Shown in pieces: positions 55,740 to 63,742 of a stretch of 64,000 nucleotides of DNA. The stretch spans positions 190,086 to 254,085 of the forward strand of contig JAJDDY010000027.1 of the NCBI GenBank assembly GCA_029260075.1, read 5' to 3'. Below the pieces are notes generated by a model. The model made no database searches. It was not told the origin of the DNA and saw nothing but the letters and a program-made list of their open reading frames with translations. The stretch's first letter is position 1; each line of letters begins with the position of its first letter. Source of the DNA: Phycisphaerae bacterium (lineage in GTDB: Bacteria; Planctomycetota; Phycisphaerae; UBA1845). The translations under genes and the position numbers were made by a program.

Positions 55740-56876
55740 TTACCCCTCATACATCAGGCGAGCGTGCAGCTTGCCCGCTCGATGAATCTGTTCAAGAATC
55801 GAAACCCGATCGGCGAACGGTACCTTGAGGCGGTTCAACGCATCGAGCAGATCAGCGAGTTTCGGTTGGCGGTCCGCCTCACGATCGAGGGCCACGAAAT
55901 CCTGCCGCTCAAACGCCGCCCGCGGAGTCGTTCCGTCAGCAAGTGGCGCCGCGACGGTCACGGTCATCCCACGCTGCGAGATTACTACTGGCGAAATGCG
56001 CGTGTCACCCGTAACAACAATAGTTCCCGAAACCCGGTTGACCGTGACGCGGGCTTCGTTCGATTCCATAAGAATCGGGGTCTGTTCCACGTCGCGAATC
56101 CACGACGCCGGATCAGCCAGTTGATGTTCGGGGATCAGCACGACGATGTTCTTGCTGTCGATCGCCAGCGCTACGCGATCCACGTCGGCTGAGATGCTCA
56201 ACTCCTTATCCACCGCCTGAGCAACAGCCGCCGCGACCGACCAACCCGCATGCGCTTCGTCCAGCACAAGCGTGATGTAGGTCTGGTCCGACTGGATCCA
56301 CGGGTTCCGGATCCCTTCCTGACGGAGGTCTCCTCCCCTGGCGAGCACGTTGATGAACACGTTTCGTTCGAGTCGTGCCCCGCCGCGAATCACACCAGAC
56401 GTTGGTGTCAATTCGTTGATTTCCACCAACCCTTGGGCGAATCCGAACAGACCGCCGACTGACGGTTGGTGATAGATCAACGGCGTGGGAAGCAAGCGAC
56501 CACCGGCCAGACTCTTGGCCGCGTGGGCGGCGACGGTCACATCCAACAGGTCGCCCTCACGGGCACCGTGCTCGGGGATCACGACCTCCAATTGCACGAT
56601 CGCCACATTCTTCGTGTTCGAGATTTCCGATAGCTCGTTCACCTCGACACCGAATCGCCGAACACCAGCGCGAAGCGCTTTCATCGTCGGAAGATACTTT
56701 GAAGGGTCGCCCGTCTGGGACAGCCCGAAGACCAACCCCTGACCGATCAACACGTTCGTTCCCTGACCCTGGAGTCGCGTCACGTCGCCGACACGCGCTA
56801 CCTGCGCCAGCGCCGCAGCGGGAATCGCCACGATCCAGAACAAAGGAACAATCACTAATGTGGAGGGTCGTATCAT
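55740..56876 (-). CDS. flgI: flagellar P-ring protein
   Basis: 378 residues with a signal peptide (VIVPLFWIVAIPAAALAQ) for the periplasm. Strong P-ring signatures: ARVGDVTRLQGQGTNVLIGQGLVFGLSQTGD, NTKNVAIVQLEVVIP, and ERNVFINVLARGGDL. The C-terminal part ends LLDALNRLKVPFADRVSILEQIHRAGKLHARLMYEG, as expected. It builds the ring around the rod in the peptidoglycan layer. The ATG is four bases past the flgH stop. Length is near the family norm (about 365). Confidence 0.95.
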   Translation of the reverse strand: MIRPSTLVIVPLFWIVAIPAAALAQVARVGDVTRLQGQGTNVLIGQGLVFGLSQTGDPSKYLPTMKALRAGVRRFGVEVNELSEISNTKNVAIVQLEVVIPEHGAREGDLLDVTVAAHAAKSLAGGRLLPTPLIYHQPSVGGLFGFAQGLVEINELTPTSGVIRGGARLERNVFINVLARGGDLRQEGIRNPWIQSDQTYITLVLDEAHAGWSVAAAVAQAVDKELSISADVDRVALAIDSKNIVVLIPEHQLADPASWIRDVEQTPILMESNEARVTVNRVSGTIVVTGDTRISPVVISQRGMTVTVAAPLADGTTPRAAFERQDFVALDREADRQPKLADLLDALNRLKVPFADRVSILEQIHRAGKLHARLMYEG

Positions 56877-56880
56877 CGTG

Positions 56881-57591
56881 CTAAATCGGTCTCAGCAAAT
56901 CAAGGAGCCGCAACAACCACCCACGCTTGACCCCGTCACGAACCGCGCCTTCGTTTTGCATGGCGATCGTCTTGCTCGCGAGTTGCGTGCTAAGAATCGT
57001 GTTGTCGGCCGTCACATCCTCTTTACGGCACTTGCCGGTAAGCGTGATCGAACTCACTTCACGGTCATGCGTCACCTGCGCCTTGGCTTCCAGTACAATC
57101 ACGCCGTTAGGTTTCACATCGATAATCTGACCGGTGAGTCGCGTAACCAGCGAGTCTTCTCGCGAGGCGTCTGAGTCTGATTGATTTCTGTTGTTGATGC
57201 TGAGGTCAAGCCCCGGACGCCCACGACTAAACGTCGCCGCGCCAATCCCGCCATCCTTGAAGTTGACGAACCCATCCAACTCTGTCTTCATATTGAGCTT
57301 CTTCTTGGTCGTGAGCTCCGCCTCCGCTTCAAACTCTCGTCGTTCCCGAACGATGATCGTGATCAGATCACCCACCTTGAACGTCTTCGGCGGCTTCGGC
57401 GGCAACGTCACCCAGGAATATCGATCGTAAACCGCGTTGCGTATGTTCTTGGTCGCTTCGCGGGGCGCGATCGGCTGAACGACGCCGGCGTTCGCTTGAC
57501 GAACCCGCGCGCCGATCGACGAAGTCTGCGCCACGGCGCGATCGGCCGTGAACGCCACCGTGATCATGATCATGACGACAATCTGCTTCAT
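56881..57591 (-). CDS. flgH: flagellar L-ring protein (non-lipoprotein type)
   Basis: 236 residues. ATG 57591 has GGGAG upstream; the longer frame to 57627 overlaps flgA and is not used. The signal peptide is MKQIVVMIMITVAFTADRAVAQ. The L-ring core is evident: YDRYSWVTLPPKPPKTFKVGDLITIIVRERREFEAEAELTTKKK, then GQIIDVKPNGVIVLEAKAQVTHDREVSSITLTGKCRKEDVTADNTILSTQLASKTI. Unlike E. coli FlgH there is no lipobox Cys at the cleavage site, so the ring subunit is probably not lipidated. It forms the outer-membrane ring. Confidence 0.92.
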   Translation of the reverse strand: MKQIVVMIMITVAFTADRAVAQTSSIGARVRQANAGVVQPIAPREATKNIRNAVYDRYSWVTLPPKPPKTFKVGDLITIIVRERREFEAEAELTTKKKLNMKTELDGFVNFKDGGIGAATFSRGRPGLDLSINNRNQSDSDASREDSLVTRLTGQIIDVKPNGVIVLEAKAQVTHDREVSSITLTGKCRKEDVTADNTILSTQLASKTIAMQNEGAVRDGVKRGWLLRLLDLLRPI

Positions 57592-57596
57592 GGGTT

Positions 57597-58766
57597 TCAA
57601 CTCCCTGCCACACGGTTGGCACTCCATCCTTGCGGATGGCGCCCGACTTGTACACGTCCCGGTCCCACGACAACGGCGTCGAACCGATTTTTCCTTCGGT
57701 TCGAGGAACTGATGCTGACCGTCTCGCCGAGGCGCCCGTCGGCCATCGCCGTACCGCTCGTCTCAACACGAACCATTCCGGTTATCGACGTGAGCATGAC
57801 AATCTGCCCTCGCGTCACGAGGGGCACGGACTCGATCTCGTCCGCCTGAATCACACTGCCTGCCGGGATGAACCGCTTAGCGCGCTGTCCAACCGACTGC
57901 GCCAAGTCGCGCAATCCAAGATCGACAAGGCGAACAAGCGAAACCGGCGTAAGGTGTACATCGCGAGATTGAATCGTTGCACCCTGATTGATGGCCCGCC
58001 CTGCGGTCGTAACTTGGCGTATCAGCTTGACGTTGGCGTGAATCGACACCGTCTGGACCACATGCCCCTCAGCCAGTACATCGATCTCCAGCGGTATCAA
58101 CCCCAACGCCGAGCCGGGTCGGCGACGGATGCGAAAATCAAACGTGGAACCATTCAGTTCGAGAATCTGGTCAAACCCTCTATCGAACACGACATCCGCC
58201 CTACCGCCGTAGCGCGCCAACTCCGTGTCGAAGAAGCGCACCACCGCACTCCGCAGAGTCTCGTCCACTTTGACGCGGTTCAAAGTCGTTGGTGCTTGCT
58301 GCGACGATATACGGTGTCGAACCGGTGTCACCGCCGAGCGGGATCGAGTCCGCACTTCCGTCACCGCAGCGCGATCCGCCGGACGCGTGACCACACATCG
58401 CATCGCACCGCTCAACGTAAGCTCCGCCATGTTCGCCCCGGCGGCGATCATCGCCTCCCGAACCATATCCATGTGTATGACACGCGATCCACCGGCCGGC
58501 GGCGCGTTACTGACGACCAAGTCGGAAAATCGTTCGGCATCGTCGGGCGCAAACCCACGCATCGCGCAGAGATCGGACAGTTGGATACCGTCATCGACCA
58601 CGACGCTTGTAGGCCACATACGAAGAGACGCCGCCGAAAGCATCGACGGCGACACCATCATCACCAACACAATCACCGCGGGGCGAAATGCGATTCGCAT
58701 AGACTGGGACAGGCATGCTGGCCGTCTCTGCCGATTGAATTGGACGCAATCCTTGCGTTTCATCAT
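57597..58766 (-). CDS. flgA: flagellar basal body P-ring formation protein FlgA
   Basis: 389 residues; a signal peptide or anchor lies near residues 25-46 (RIAFRPAVIVLVMMVSPSMLSA). The C-terminal SAF-type region is clear: VKLIRQVTTAGRAINQGATIQSRDV, QSVGQRAKRFIPAGSVIQADEIESVPLVTRGQIVMLTSITGMVRVETSGTAMADGRLGE. FlgA is the periplasmic chaperone for P-ring assembly. It is longer than enterobacterial FlgA (about 219) owing to an N-terminal domain. ATG 58766 or 58763 follows AGGAAG. Five bases separate its stop from the flgH start. Confidence 0.92.
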   Translation of the reverse strand: MMKRKDCVQFNRQRRPACLSQSMRIAFRPAVIVLVMMVSPSMLSAASLRMWPTSVVVDDGIQLSDLCAMRGFAPDDAERFSDLVVSNAPPAGGSRVIHMDMVREAMIAAGANMAELTLSGAMRCVVTRPADRAAVTEVRTRSRSAVTPVRHRISSQQAPTTLNRVKVDETLRSAVVRFFDTELARYGGRADVVFDRGFDQILELNGSTFDFRIRRRPGSALGLIPLEIDVLAEGHVVQTVSIHANVKLIRQVTTAGRAINQGATIQSRDVHLTPVSLVRLVDLGLRDLAQSVGQRAKRFIPAGSVIQADEIESVPLVTRGQIVMLTSITGMVRVETSGTAMADGRLGETVSISSSNRRKNRFDAVVVGPGRVQVGRHPQGWSANRVAGS

Positions 58767-58936
58767 CGCTTCCTGCGGGCGACAACCCGAGTTACCGGCC
58801 TCGCCCGGAACGGTGTGACACCGGAGTCACACCCATGCAAGCACGAGCCCACGCTCGCGTAACACTCTTTGAAACATCCTCTATCCACGGCCGCTGTCGT
58901 CCGACCGCAACGAACTCAACCTATCTCATCAACCGC

Positions 58937-59746
58937 CTAGAACCGCCTGAGATTGCTGACGATCTGCAACGACTCGTCTGCGGCTTTGATCGACTGACTG
59001 TTGAGTTCAAACGCCCGCTGCGTGGTGATCAACGCGATCAACTCGCGCACCGGATCGACATTACTCATTTCCAATTGACCTTGCGCGACGGCGCCGAGAC
59101 CGTCCGAATCGGGTGTACCCGTAATGGCCACGCCGGAGGCATCGGTCTCAATGAACAGGTTACGCCCGATTTGCGAAAGCCCCTCCGGATTCACGAAACG
59201 AGCCAGGTCGATTTGACCCACGGTGCTCAGCGTCGGCGCCCCTTGTTGCCGCACGCGAACGTCGCCGTTGCGACCAATCGTAATCTGCAGTTGATCGTCC
59301 GGGATAACGATCGGCGGTTCGAGAATGGCGCCGCCGGAATTCGCCAATACGACGTTACCCTGCGAGTTCCGTACGAAGTTTCCCGCCCGCGTGTAGGCGA
59401 TCGTCGTGTCGCCGTCGTGTACCGTCTGTACTTGGAAGAATCCTTCGCCGTCGATCCGAAGATCGAGCGGCCTGTCGGTCGCGTCCACGGCGCCCTCGGC
59501 ATAGTTGATCTGCGTGCCCGATATCGCCACACCCGTTCCCACAAGAATCCCATGCGGAATCGGTTCGTCCTGAGCGTTCGGAATGCCCGGTTCGCGCTTG
59601 ATCTGATAGAGCAAGTCCTCGAAATTGACGCGCGACCGCTTGAAACCCTGTGTGTTAATGTTCGCCAGGTTGTTGGCGATCACGTTGAGCTTCTCGTCAA
59701 GCGCCCGCATACCCGAGGCGGCTGCATGTAGTGCAATCACGGCCAT
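58937..59746 (-). CDS. flgG: flagellar distal rod protein
   Basis: 269 residues. N-terminal MAVIALHAAASGMRALDEKLNVIANNLANINTQGFKRSRVNFEDLLYQ and C-terminal QGQLEMSNVDPVRELIALITTQRAFELNSQSIKAADESLQIVSNLRRF are diagnostic of FlgG. It forms the distal rod, exported without a cleaved signal by the flagellar system. The ribosome site is weak. It precedes flgA by 170 bases. Confidence 0.96.
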   Translation of the reverse strand: MAVIALHAAASGMRALDEKLNVIANNLANINTQGFKRSRVNFEDLLYQIKREPGIPNAQDEPIPHGILVGTGVAISGTQINYAEGAVDATDRPLDLRIDGEGFFQVQTVHDGDTTIAYTRAGNFVRNSQGNVVLANSGGAILEPPIVIPDDQLQITIGRNGDVRVRQQGAPTLSTVGQIDLARFVNPEGLSQIGRNLFIETDASGVAITGTPDSDGLGAVAQGQLEMSNVDPVRELIALITTQRAFELNSQSIKAADESLQIVSNLRRF

Positions 59747-59851
59747 AAGACGATGATCCCGAACAATCCGTCGAAACAGTGTGAAGCAAGCATTCCGCTC
59801 GCTCGACTACCGGCCAATTTCTAGTGCCAAACTGATGGCACATAATTCGTA

Positions 59852-60622
59852 CTAGGCATCCAGTCGACCCAGCGTCGAAACCGCTTGGGCGGTCATTTGA
59901 TCTTGCATTTGAAGCATCGTGGCGTTGAGCTGATACGCCCGCGCCACTTCGATCATCGAAACCATGCCCGTAGACGCATTCACGTTGGACCCTTCGCGCG
60001 ACTGGGCGATAATGCGTCCCGGCGCCGGCGTCATCTCTCGCGGGCCGGCATCGAACAAGTTCTCGCCGACCTTCTTCAGCGTTTGTTTGTTGGCGGTCGT
60101 CGTCAGCGCCAACTGCGCGACCACGGTCTCTCCTTGACGGACGGCGCCGTTCCGAATGATTTCGACTTCCCCGCCGTCCGCTGCGAAGCTTATGGGGCTG
60201 CCACCCGCATCGTGTACTCGCCAGCGACCGTTACCCGCAGCCAACACAAGTTCTCCGCTCGTGCTAATGGCAAACTCACCGTCGCGTGTATATCGTGTCT
60301 CCGTGCCGTCACCGACTTCAAAGAAACCCTCTCCTTGGATCGCGACATCCAGCGGTCGACTCGTCCGCTCGATCGGACCTTGCTCGAAGATGTGGGCGCT
60401 CGGCCGGACGTTGAGGCCACCGGCTAGGTCGTCTAACACAGGGTGCGCGAGGCCTTGCTTGCCACCACCTGCACGACTCTCGACGTCGCGCTGAGTGATC
60501 ACGGCAAGATCTCGCTTGAAACCGGTCGTGCCCACATTGGCGATGTTGTTGGCGATAATGGTCTGCCGATGCTCGTTCACTTGCATCCCCGCGGCCGACA
60601 ACCAGATTCCATAACTGCTCAT
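59852..60622 (-). CDS. flgF: flagellar proximal rod / hook-basal body protein FlgF
   Basis: 256 residues. The N-terminus SYGIWLSAAGMQVNEHRQTIIANNIANVGTTGFKRDLAVI and C-terminal NASTGMVSMIEVARAYQLNATMLQMQDQMTAQAVSTLGRLD fit the rod family; the order before flgG and the central DVAIQGEGFFEV motif support FlgF. The start lies three bases after the stop of a small upstream gene, which suggests translational coupling. FlgF is part of the proximal rod. Confidence 0.92.
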   Translation of the reverse strand: MSSYGIWLSAAGMQVNEHRQTIIANNIANVGTTGFKRDLAVITQRDVESRAGGGKQGLAHPVLDDLAGGLNVRPSAHIFEQGPIERTSRPLDVAIQGEGFFEVGDGTETRYTRDGEFAISTSGELVLAAGNGRWRVHDAGGSPISFAADGGEVEIIRNGAVRQGETVVAQLALTTTANKQTLKKVGENLFDAGPREMTPAPGRIIAQSREGSNVNASTGMVSMIEVARAYQLNATMLQMQDQMTAQAVSTLGRLDA

Positions 60623-60625
60623 GCC

Positions 60626-60829
60626 CTACTCCGACGCCGCGTCGGCGGAACCATCAACGTCTGCGGTTGACAAGGACGCCAGACCCGCGAAATGTGTGGC
60701 GACCAATTCCAGTGTCCGCTGGCGAACCAACTCGCCCAGCGATTCCCAATCGAGTGTCACATTGTCGGCACCATCCATTGCGGTTTCCGTTTGCATTACT
60801 TTTCGCATCCCACATTCAACTGTGGACAC
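60626..60829 (-). CDS. small protein at the head of the flagellar operon
   Basis: 67 codons from GTG 60829; in-frame ATG codons at 60808 and 60796 are alternatives. The sequence is acidic with one helical stretch (VTLDWESLGELVRQRTLELVATHFAGLASLS). The stop is three bases before the flgF start. A perfect AAGGAGGT lies at 60860-60853 but no ATG, GTG or TTG is correctly spaced after it; an in-frame CTG at 60841 is 12 bases away. Function unknown. Its operon position hints at a flagellar role. Confidence 0.5.
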   Translation of the reverse strand: MSTVECGMRKVMQTETAMDGADNVTLDWESLGELVRQRTLELVATHFAGLASLSTADVDGSADAASE

Positions 60830-60852
60830 ACCGCACGACAGCGATGTGATCT

Positions 60853-60860
60853 ACCTCCTT
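60853..60860 (-). promoter_or_regulatory. orphan strong Shine-Dalgarno before the small flagellar gene
   Basis: AAGGAGGT, a perfect anti-16S match, followed by AGATCACATCG with no ordinary start codon within 4-11 bases. The nearest in-frame options are ATC (60850), CTG (60841) and GTG (60829). Confidence 0.45.
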
Positions 60861-60861
60861 C

Positions 60862-60877
60862 AACACCGCCCGTGCCA
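60862..60877 (-). promoter_or_regulatory. weak sigma54-like site upstream of the flagellar operon
   Basis: On the minus strand TGGCACG, four bases, then GTGTT. The -24 half is perfect and the -12 half is poor (only G of GC kept). Location just upstream of the first gene of the operon is right for a rod-gene promoter. Confidence 0.3.
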
Positions 60878-61216
60878 TTCCGCAAAGCGCCGTTTAGAAA
60901 TAGGCGTCGACCATCACCTTGAATCCTTATTAACTATGCTCTTGCAAAGGGTTACAAGAGAATACCTCAACCAGAAATCGCGATGGACGCGGCATGCTGA
61001 CGCCGCGCGGACGCGCAGGTCTTGCCGGTCGATCGGCAGTACCAGCCGGATCGAGACGCAGAACTTGAGCGGTGTGCATGGAACGTGAGGCGGACGAATC
61101 CGTTGGGGCGGTTGCGTGCCCCCGGGGGAAACGGCACAATGCCGCCGGTGGGCTGTTGAATCGTCTCGCGGCCTTTTGATGCTTCGTCTCAACTCAAGTG
61201 ACGGGCTGTTCCGATC

Positions 61217-61296
61217 CGAGCCGCGACCGTGAGGGAGCGATTTCGAGTTGTCACGACCGGATTTCAATCGTCCGCTTCCTTACGGTCGCGGCTCTG
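61217..61296. repeat. GAGCCGCGACCG-type palindromic repeat (copy 4)
   Basis: CGAGCCGCGACCGTGAGGGA is mirrored by TCCGCTTCCTTACGGTCGCG and GCTC, preceded by GTGACGGGCTGTTCCGAT as in copy 2. Confidence 0.7.
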
Positions 61297-61323
61297 AATG
61301 AACGAACGGAACCCGCAAGTTTG

Positions 61324-61463
61324 GCTGTCTGTTGAAAAAGTGTGGCACCGGCTTCCAACCGGTGATCCATTAGCGATTTCCGCCTCTTGACGGGGGCAAG
61401 TCCAGTTTTCCCGTGCGGGTTCGCGGTGACGCACTTGAATACCTGCATTGGTCAACACCCTGT
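61324..61463 (-). repeat. 140-bp MITE-like repeat, copy 3 (inverted)
   Basis: Begins CTGTCTGTTGAAAAAGTGTG, contains ACCGGCTTCCAACCGGT and GCGATTTCCGCCTCTTGACG, and ends GGTCAACACCCTGTT. It is the reverse orientation of copies 1 and 2 and the same length within a few bases. Confidence 0.7.
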
Positions 61464-61611
61464 TCGGGTTGGTGATGCACTAGCCCTCGTGCGATCCGGC
61501 TGGAAGTCGGCGTCTCAGCGCCGTGTATGCGCTGCCCAACATGCTGTCATTCAGTAGGGTCTTGTTCATGGGTCGATTGGGCGACGTCCCGATCGCAAAT
61601 CACCTACTACA

Positions 61612-62418
61612 ATGATCATCACGTTCCTGTACTCACTGGCTGGCGGCACGTTGCTGATCCTGTCCACAGCCAACGTCAGTCAGATCGCCTGGCCCTTCCT
61701 GCGACTGATCGGGCTGATTACGTTCGCCCTGGTTTGCTCGGCGACGGTGTGGACCATCGCACAAGGCGGCGACGTCACCGCTCTCGAAAACGTCTGGGCG
61801 ATGCGTCTCGGGCTCGTGGTCGCAAGCGGTGCGTTCCTACTTGTAATGATGGCCCCGTTCGTCCTGCGAATTCCGCGAGCCTTCCGCGTGGTCGCGTTCG
61901 TTAGCGGCTTGGCCGGTCTGTGCGCCACGGCACTGTCCACTATTGCCCGGCTGGAAGCAGGCCCGAGCGATCCGCTACGCATCGCGATGCTCACGCTTTC
62001 GGCGGTTTTGGGATCAGCCTTATTGGGTAGCATTACCATCGCGTGGCTGTTGGGGCACGCCTATCTGACCGCAACGAAAATGACGATCGACCCGCTTCGG
62101 CACTTCAGTCGCGTGCTTTCATGGTCCATCGCGGTCCGATTGGCATTCACTGCCGTCAGCGTGGGACTGGCTGCGTGGGTGAGCGGAACGGAACCGGTGT
62201 CGATATTCGCGGAGCTGAAGGCGGCGTGGCTCATCGTTTCACTGCGCGTCGTCGTGGGGCTGGTGGCGGTGGCCCTGTTCGCATATATGGTATCCTCATG
62301 CGTGCGACTTCGCTCGACGCAATCCGCCACCGGCATCCTGTACTTCGGATCGGTCTGTGCGTACGTCGGCGAAATCGCTAGTCAACAGCTTATTACGGAG
62401 TGCGGTTGGCCGATCTAG
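61612..62418 (+). CDS. polytopic membrane protein of unknown function
   Basis: 268 residues with about eight hydrophobic helices. A conserved-looking loop reads LLGHAYLTATKMTIDPLRHFSR, where His and Thr/Lys sit between helices. The last loops are VRLRSTQSATGILYFGSVCAYVGEIASQQ, whose Gly/Tyr-rich helix end and polar residues may be functional. No family was recognised with confidence. It has no clear ribosome site before ATG 61612. Composition and codon use match the neighbours. It stands alone, flanked by repeats. Confidence 0.7.
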   Translation: MIITFLYSLAGGTLLILSTANVSQIAWPFLRLIGLITFALVCSATVWTIAQGGDVTALENVWAMRLGLVVASGAFLLVMMAPFVLRIPRAFRVVAFVSGLAGLCATALSTIARLEAGPSDPLRIAMLTLSAVLGSALLGSITIAWLLGHAYLTATKMTIDPLRHFSRVLSWSIAVRLAFTAVSVGLAAWVSGTEPVSIFAELKAAWLIVSLRVVVGLVAVALFAYMVSSCVRLRSTQSATGILYFGSVCAYVGEIASQQLITECGWPI

Positions 62419-62448
62419 TGCGGTGTCACACACCGCGTGACGGGCTTA

Positions 62449-62524
62449 CCGAGCCGCGACCGCAAGCAAGCGGAGTTGTGAAGACTGGCCGCGACAGCTC
62501 GAAACGCCCCCTAGCGGTCGCGCC
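62449..62524. repeat. GAGCCGCGACCG-type palindromic repeat (copy 5, decayed)
   Basis: CGAGCCGCGACCGCAAGCAA GCGG ... CGCCCCCTAGCGGTCGCGCC. The left arm is well kept, the right arm is decayed. Confidence 0.55.
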
Positions 62525-62528
62525 TTGG

Positions 62529-62608
62529 TGGCCACCTCTTCAGAGGTGGGGAACTCGCATCGATGCTGGATTCGACTCCCCCACGGCTAAGGCCATGGGC
62601 CACCCAGT
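62529..62608. repeat. CTCCCCCAC-hairpin-GGGCCACCC repeat (copy 2)
   Basis: GCCACCTCTTCAGAGGTGG hairpin, then GATGCTGGATTCGACTCCCC and GGCTAAGGCCATGGGCCACC CAGT. Same order as copy 1 at 34760. Confidence 0.6.
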
Positions 62609-62656
62609 AATAGGCGTAGCACCCAACACCGGGCGTGGCACCGAAGAAGAAGCAGA

Positions 62657-62753
62657 ACATGCTGGAATGAAAACCCCCGCATGCCGGAATGAAGACTCCG
62701 CATGGCTGAACGAGGATCCCGCAGCTTGGACGAGATTCCTATCTCGTCCCGAC
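62657..62753. repeat. degenerate 21-bp tandem units ending in a GACGAGAT palindrome
   Basis: Units start ACATGCTGGAATGAAAACC (62657), GCATGCCGGAATGAAGACTC (62679), GCATGGCTGAACGAGGATCC (62700) and GCAGCTTGGACGAGATTCC (62721), spaced 20-22 bases. The last overlaps GGATCCCG...GACGAGAT, shared with 41583. Confidence 0.5.
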
Positions 62754-62786
62754 CGCTAACACAGAACCAATGCCGAGGTATTAGAC

Positions 62787-63227
62787 GTGCAGATTCGCTA
62801 TCATTGCCCCAACGACACTTGTGTCGCCATCATCGAGTACGAACCCCTTGAAGGGCTAACCGACCCGATCGAGTGCCCGCGGTGTCACCAACGACACCCT
62901 GTACGCGTGAGCGAAGATATGCGCCATAACAATCGCGTGGACCAATGCGCCGTATGCTATCGGAACGAGTTATTCGTTCGCAAGGACTTTCCGCAGTGGC
63001 TCGGCGTGTTGATCGTGGTCGTGTTCGGACTCGTCGCGCTGTACTTCTTTCGCGTGTCGGTGATCAAAGCGTGGTTCGTCCTCATCGCGGCCGTGTTGAT
63101 CGATCTGGTCATTTACCAGGTCGTCGGCAAGGTGACCAGTTGTTACGCCTGTCGCGCCGAGTACCGAAAGTGCTCGCTCAACCCCGATCACGAAGGCTTC
63201 GACCTGGCCACGTCGGAAAAATACTGA
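62787..63227 (+). CDS. zinc-binding double-membrane-span protein
   Basis: 146 residues from GTG 62787 (GAGG eight bases upstream). An N-terminal zinc-ribbon-like domain has C7/C12 and C30-x2-C33, followed by C54-x2-C57. Two adjacent membrane spans (WLGVLIVVVFGLVALYFF, AWFVLIAAVLIDLVIYQVV) form a hairpin. The C-terminal cytoplasmic part has C119-x2-C122 and C129 (SCYACRAEYRKC) and could pair with the first Cys cluster. No named family was recognised. The layout resembles other small planctomycete zinc-ribbon membrane proteins in this window. Confidence 0.75.
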   Translation: MQIRYHCPNDTCVAIIEYEPLEGLTDPIECPRCHQRHPVRVSEDMRHNNRVDQCAVCYRNELFVRKDFPQWLGVLIVVVFGLVALYFFRVSVIKAWFVLIAAVLIDLVIYQVVGKVTSCYACRAEYRKCSLNPDHEGFDLATSEKY

Positions 63228-63742
63228 TCGCCCGCACAGCAAACCGCCTGCTCCGTTCGCAATCCGCGGCCGGATGCCAATCGATCCCGCTCCGACATTG
63301 GTCGACCGCGACAGATTTTCAGCCCGGCTGCCCGCCGTTCCGAACCCATCCAACATCGTCCGAGAATCATGGACTGCTACGCACCCTCGGAGGGTCGCCA
63401 CGGCGATTCGCACACTGGTGCCGGTTACGTCCTGCTGGCCGAGTCGACACGCATCCACCGATCCGACGGGCTTCGGCGCAACTGCGGACCGGCGTACGCA
63501 TCAATTCATGAAGCGACGGTTCACTTCTACTCAACAGATCGGTCCGATTTTTTGTGTATTCGTTTTTGACATTATCGGGAGAAGTGGCCATAATGGTCGG
63601 TACGGCTTGCTCTCGCGTTTGCGTCAGTCCAACGATAGCGTGAGGCTAGCTAGGCGTGTGAAGTCTCAATTCGATCTGTGGCGTCCTGAAAGGTTCGAAA
63701 TTGGTAATGACTCGACTAACTGGAACACTGACTAGGGGGCAC
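63228..63742. other. intergenic region upstream of the last gene
   Basis: About 515 bases. Apart from the promoter at 63566-63594 nothing is supported; frames here lack ribosome sites. Confidence 0.5.
63566..63594 (+). promoter_or_regulatory. sigma70-type promoter of the last gene
   Basis: TTGACA (perfect -35), 17-bp spacer, CATAAT (five of six to the -10). This is the best consensus promoter in the window. It gives a leader of about 140 bases to the ATG at 63743. Confidence 0.65.

Larger units (their letters stand above)
60830..61611. other. divergent intergenic region with two repeats
   Basis: About 780 bases between the flagellar operon and the membrane protein at 61612. It holds the operon control region, a GAGCCGCGACCG palindrome (61217-61296) and a full inverted 140-bp repeat (61324-61463). 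A GATGCACTAG at 61477-61486 resembles the right end of the CTAGTGC elements. No gene is supported. Confidence 0.55.
62419..62786. other. repeat-filled intergenic region
   Basis: About 370 bases made almost wholly of repeats: CTAGTGCGGTGTCACAC at 62415-62431 (an end like those of the 34917 element), a GAGCCGCGACCG palindrome, a GGGCCACCC hairpin unit, and degenerate 21-bp tandem units. Confidence 0.6.

Noticed and set aside
57630-59731. Long plus-strand frames of 410 and 298 codons across flgA and flgG
   Set aside because: Opposite strand holds clearly recognised flagellar genes; the plus frames are Arg/His-rich and unlike proteins.
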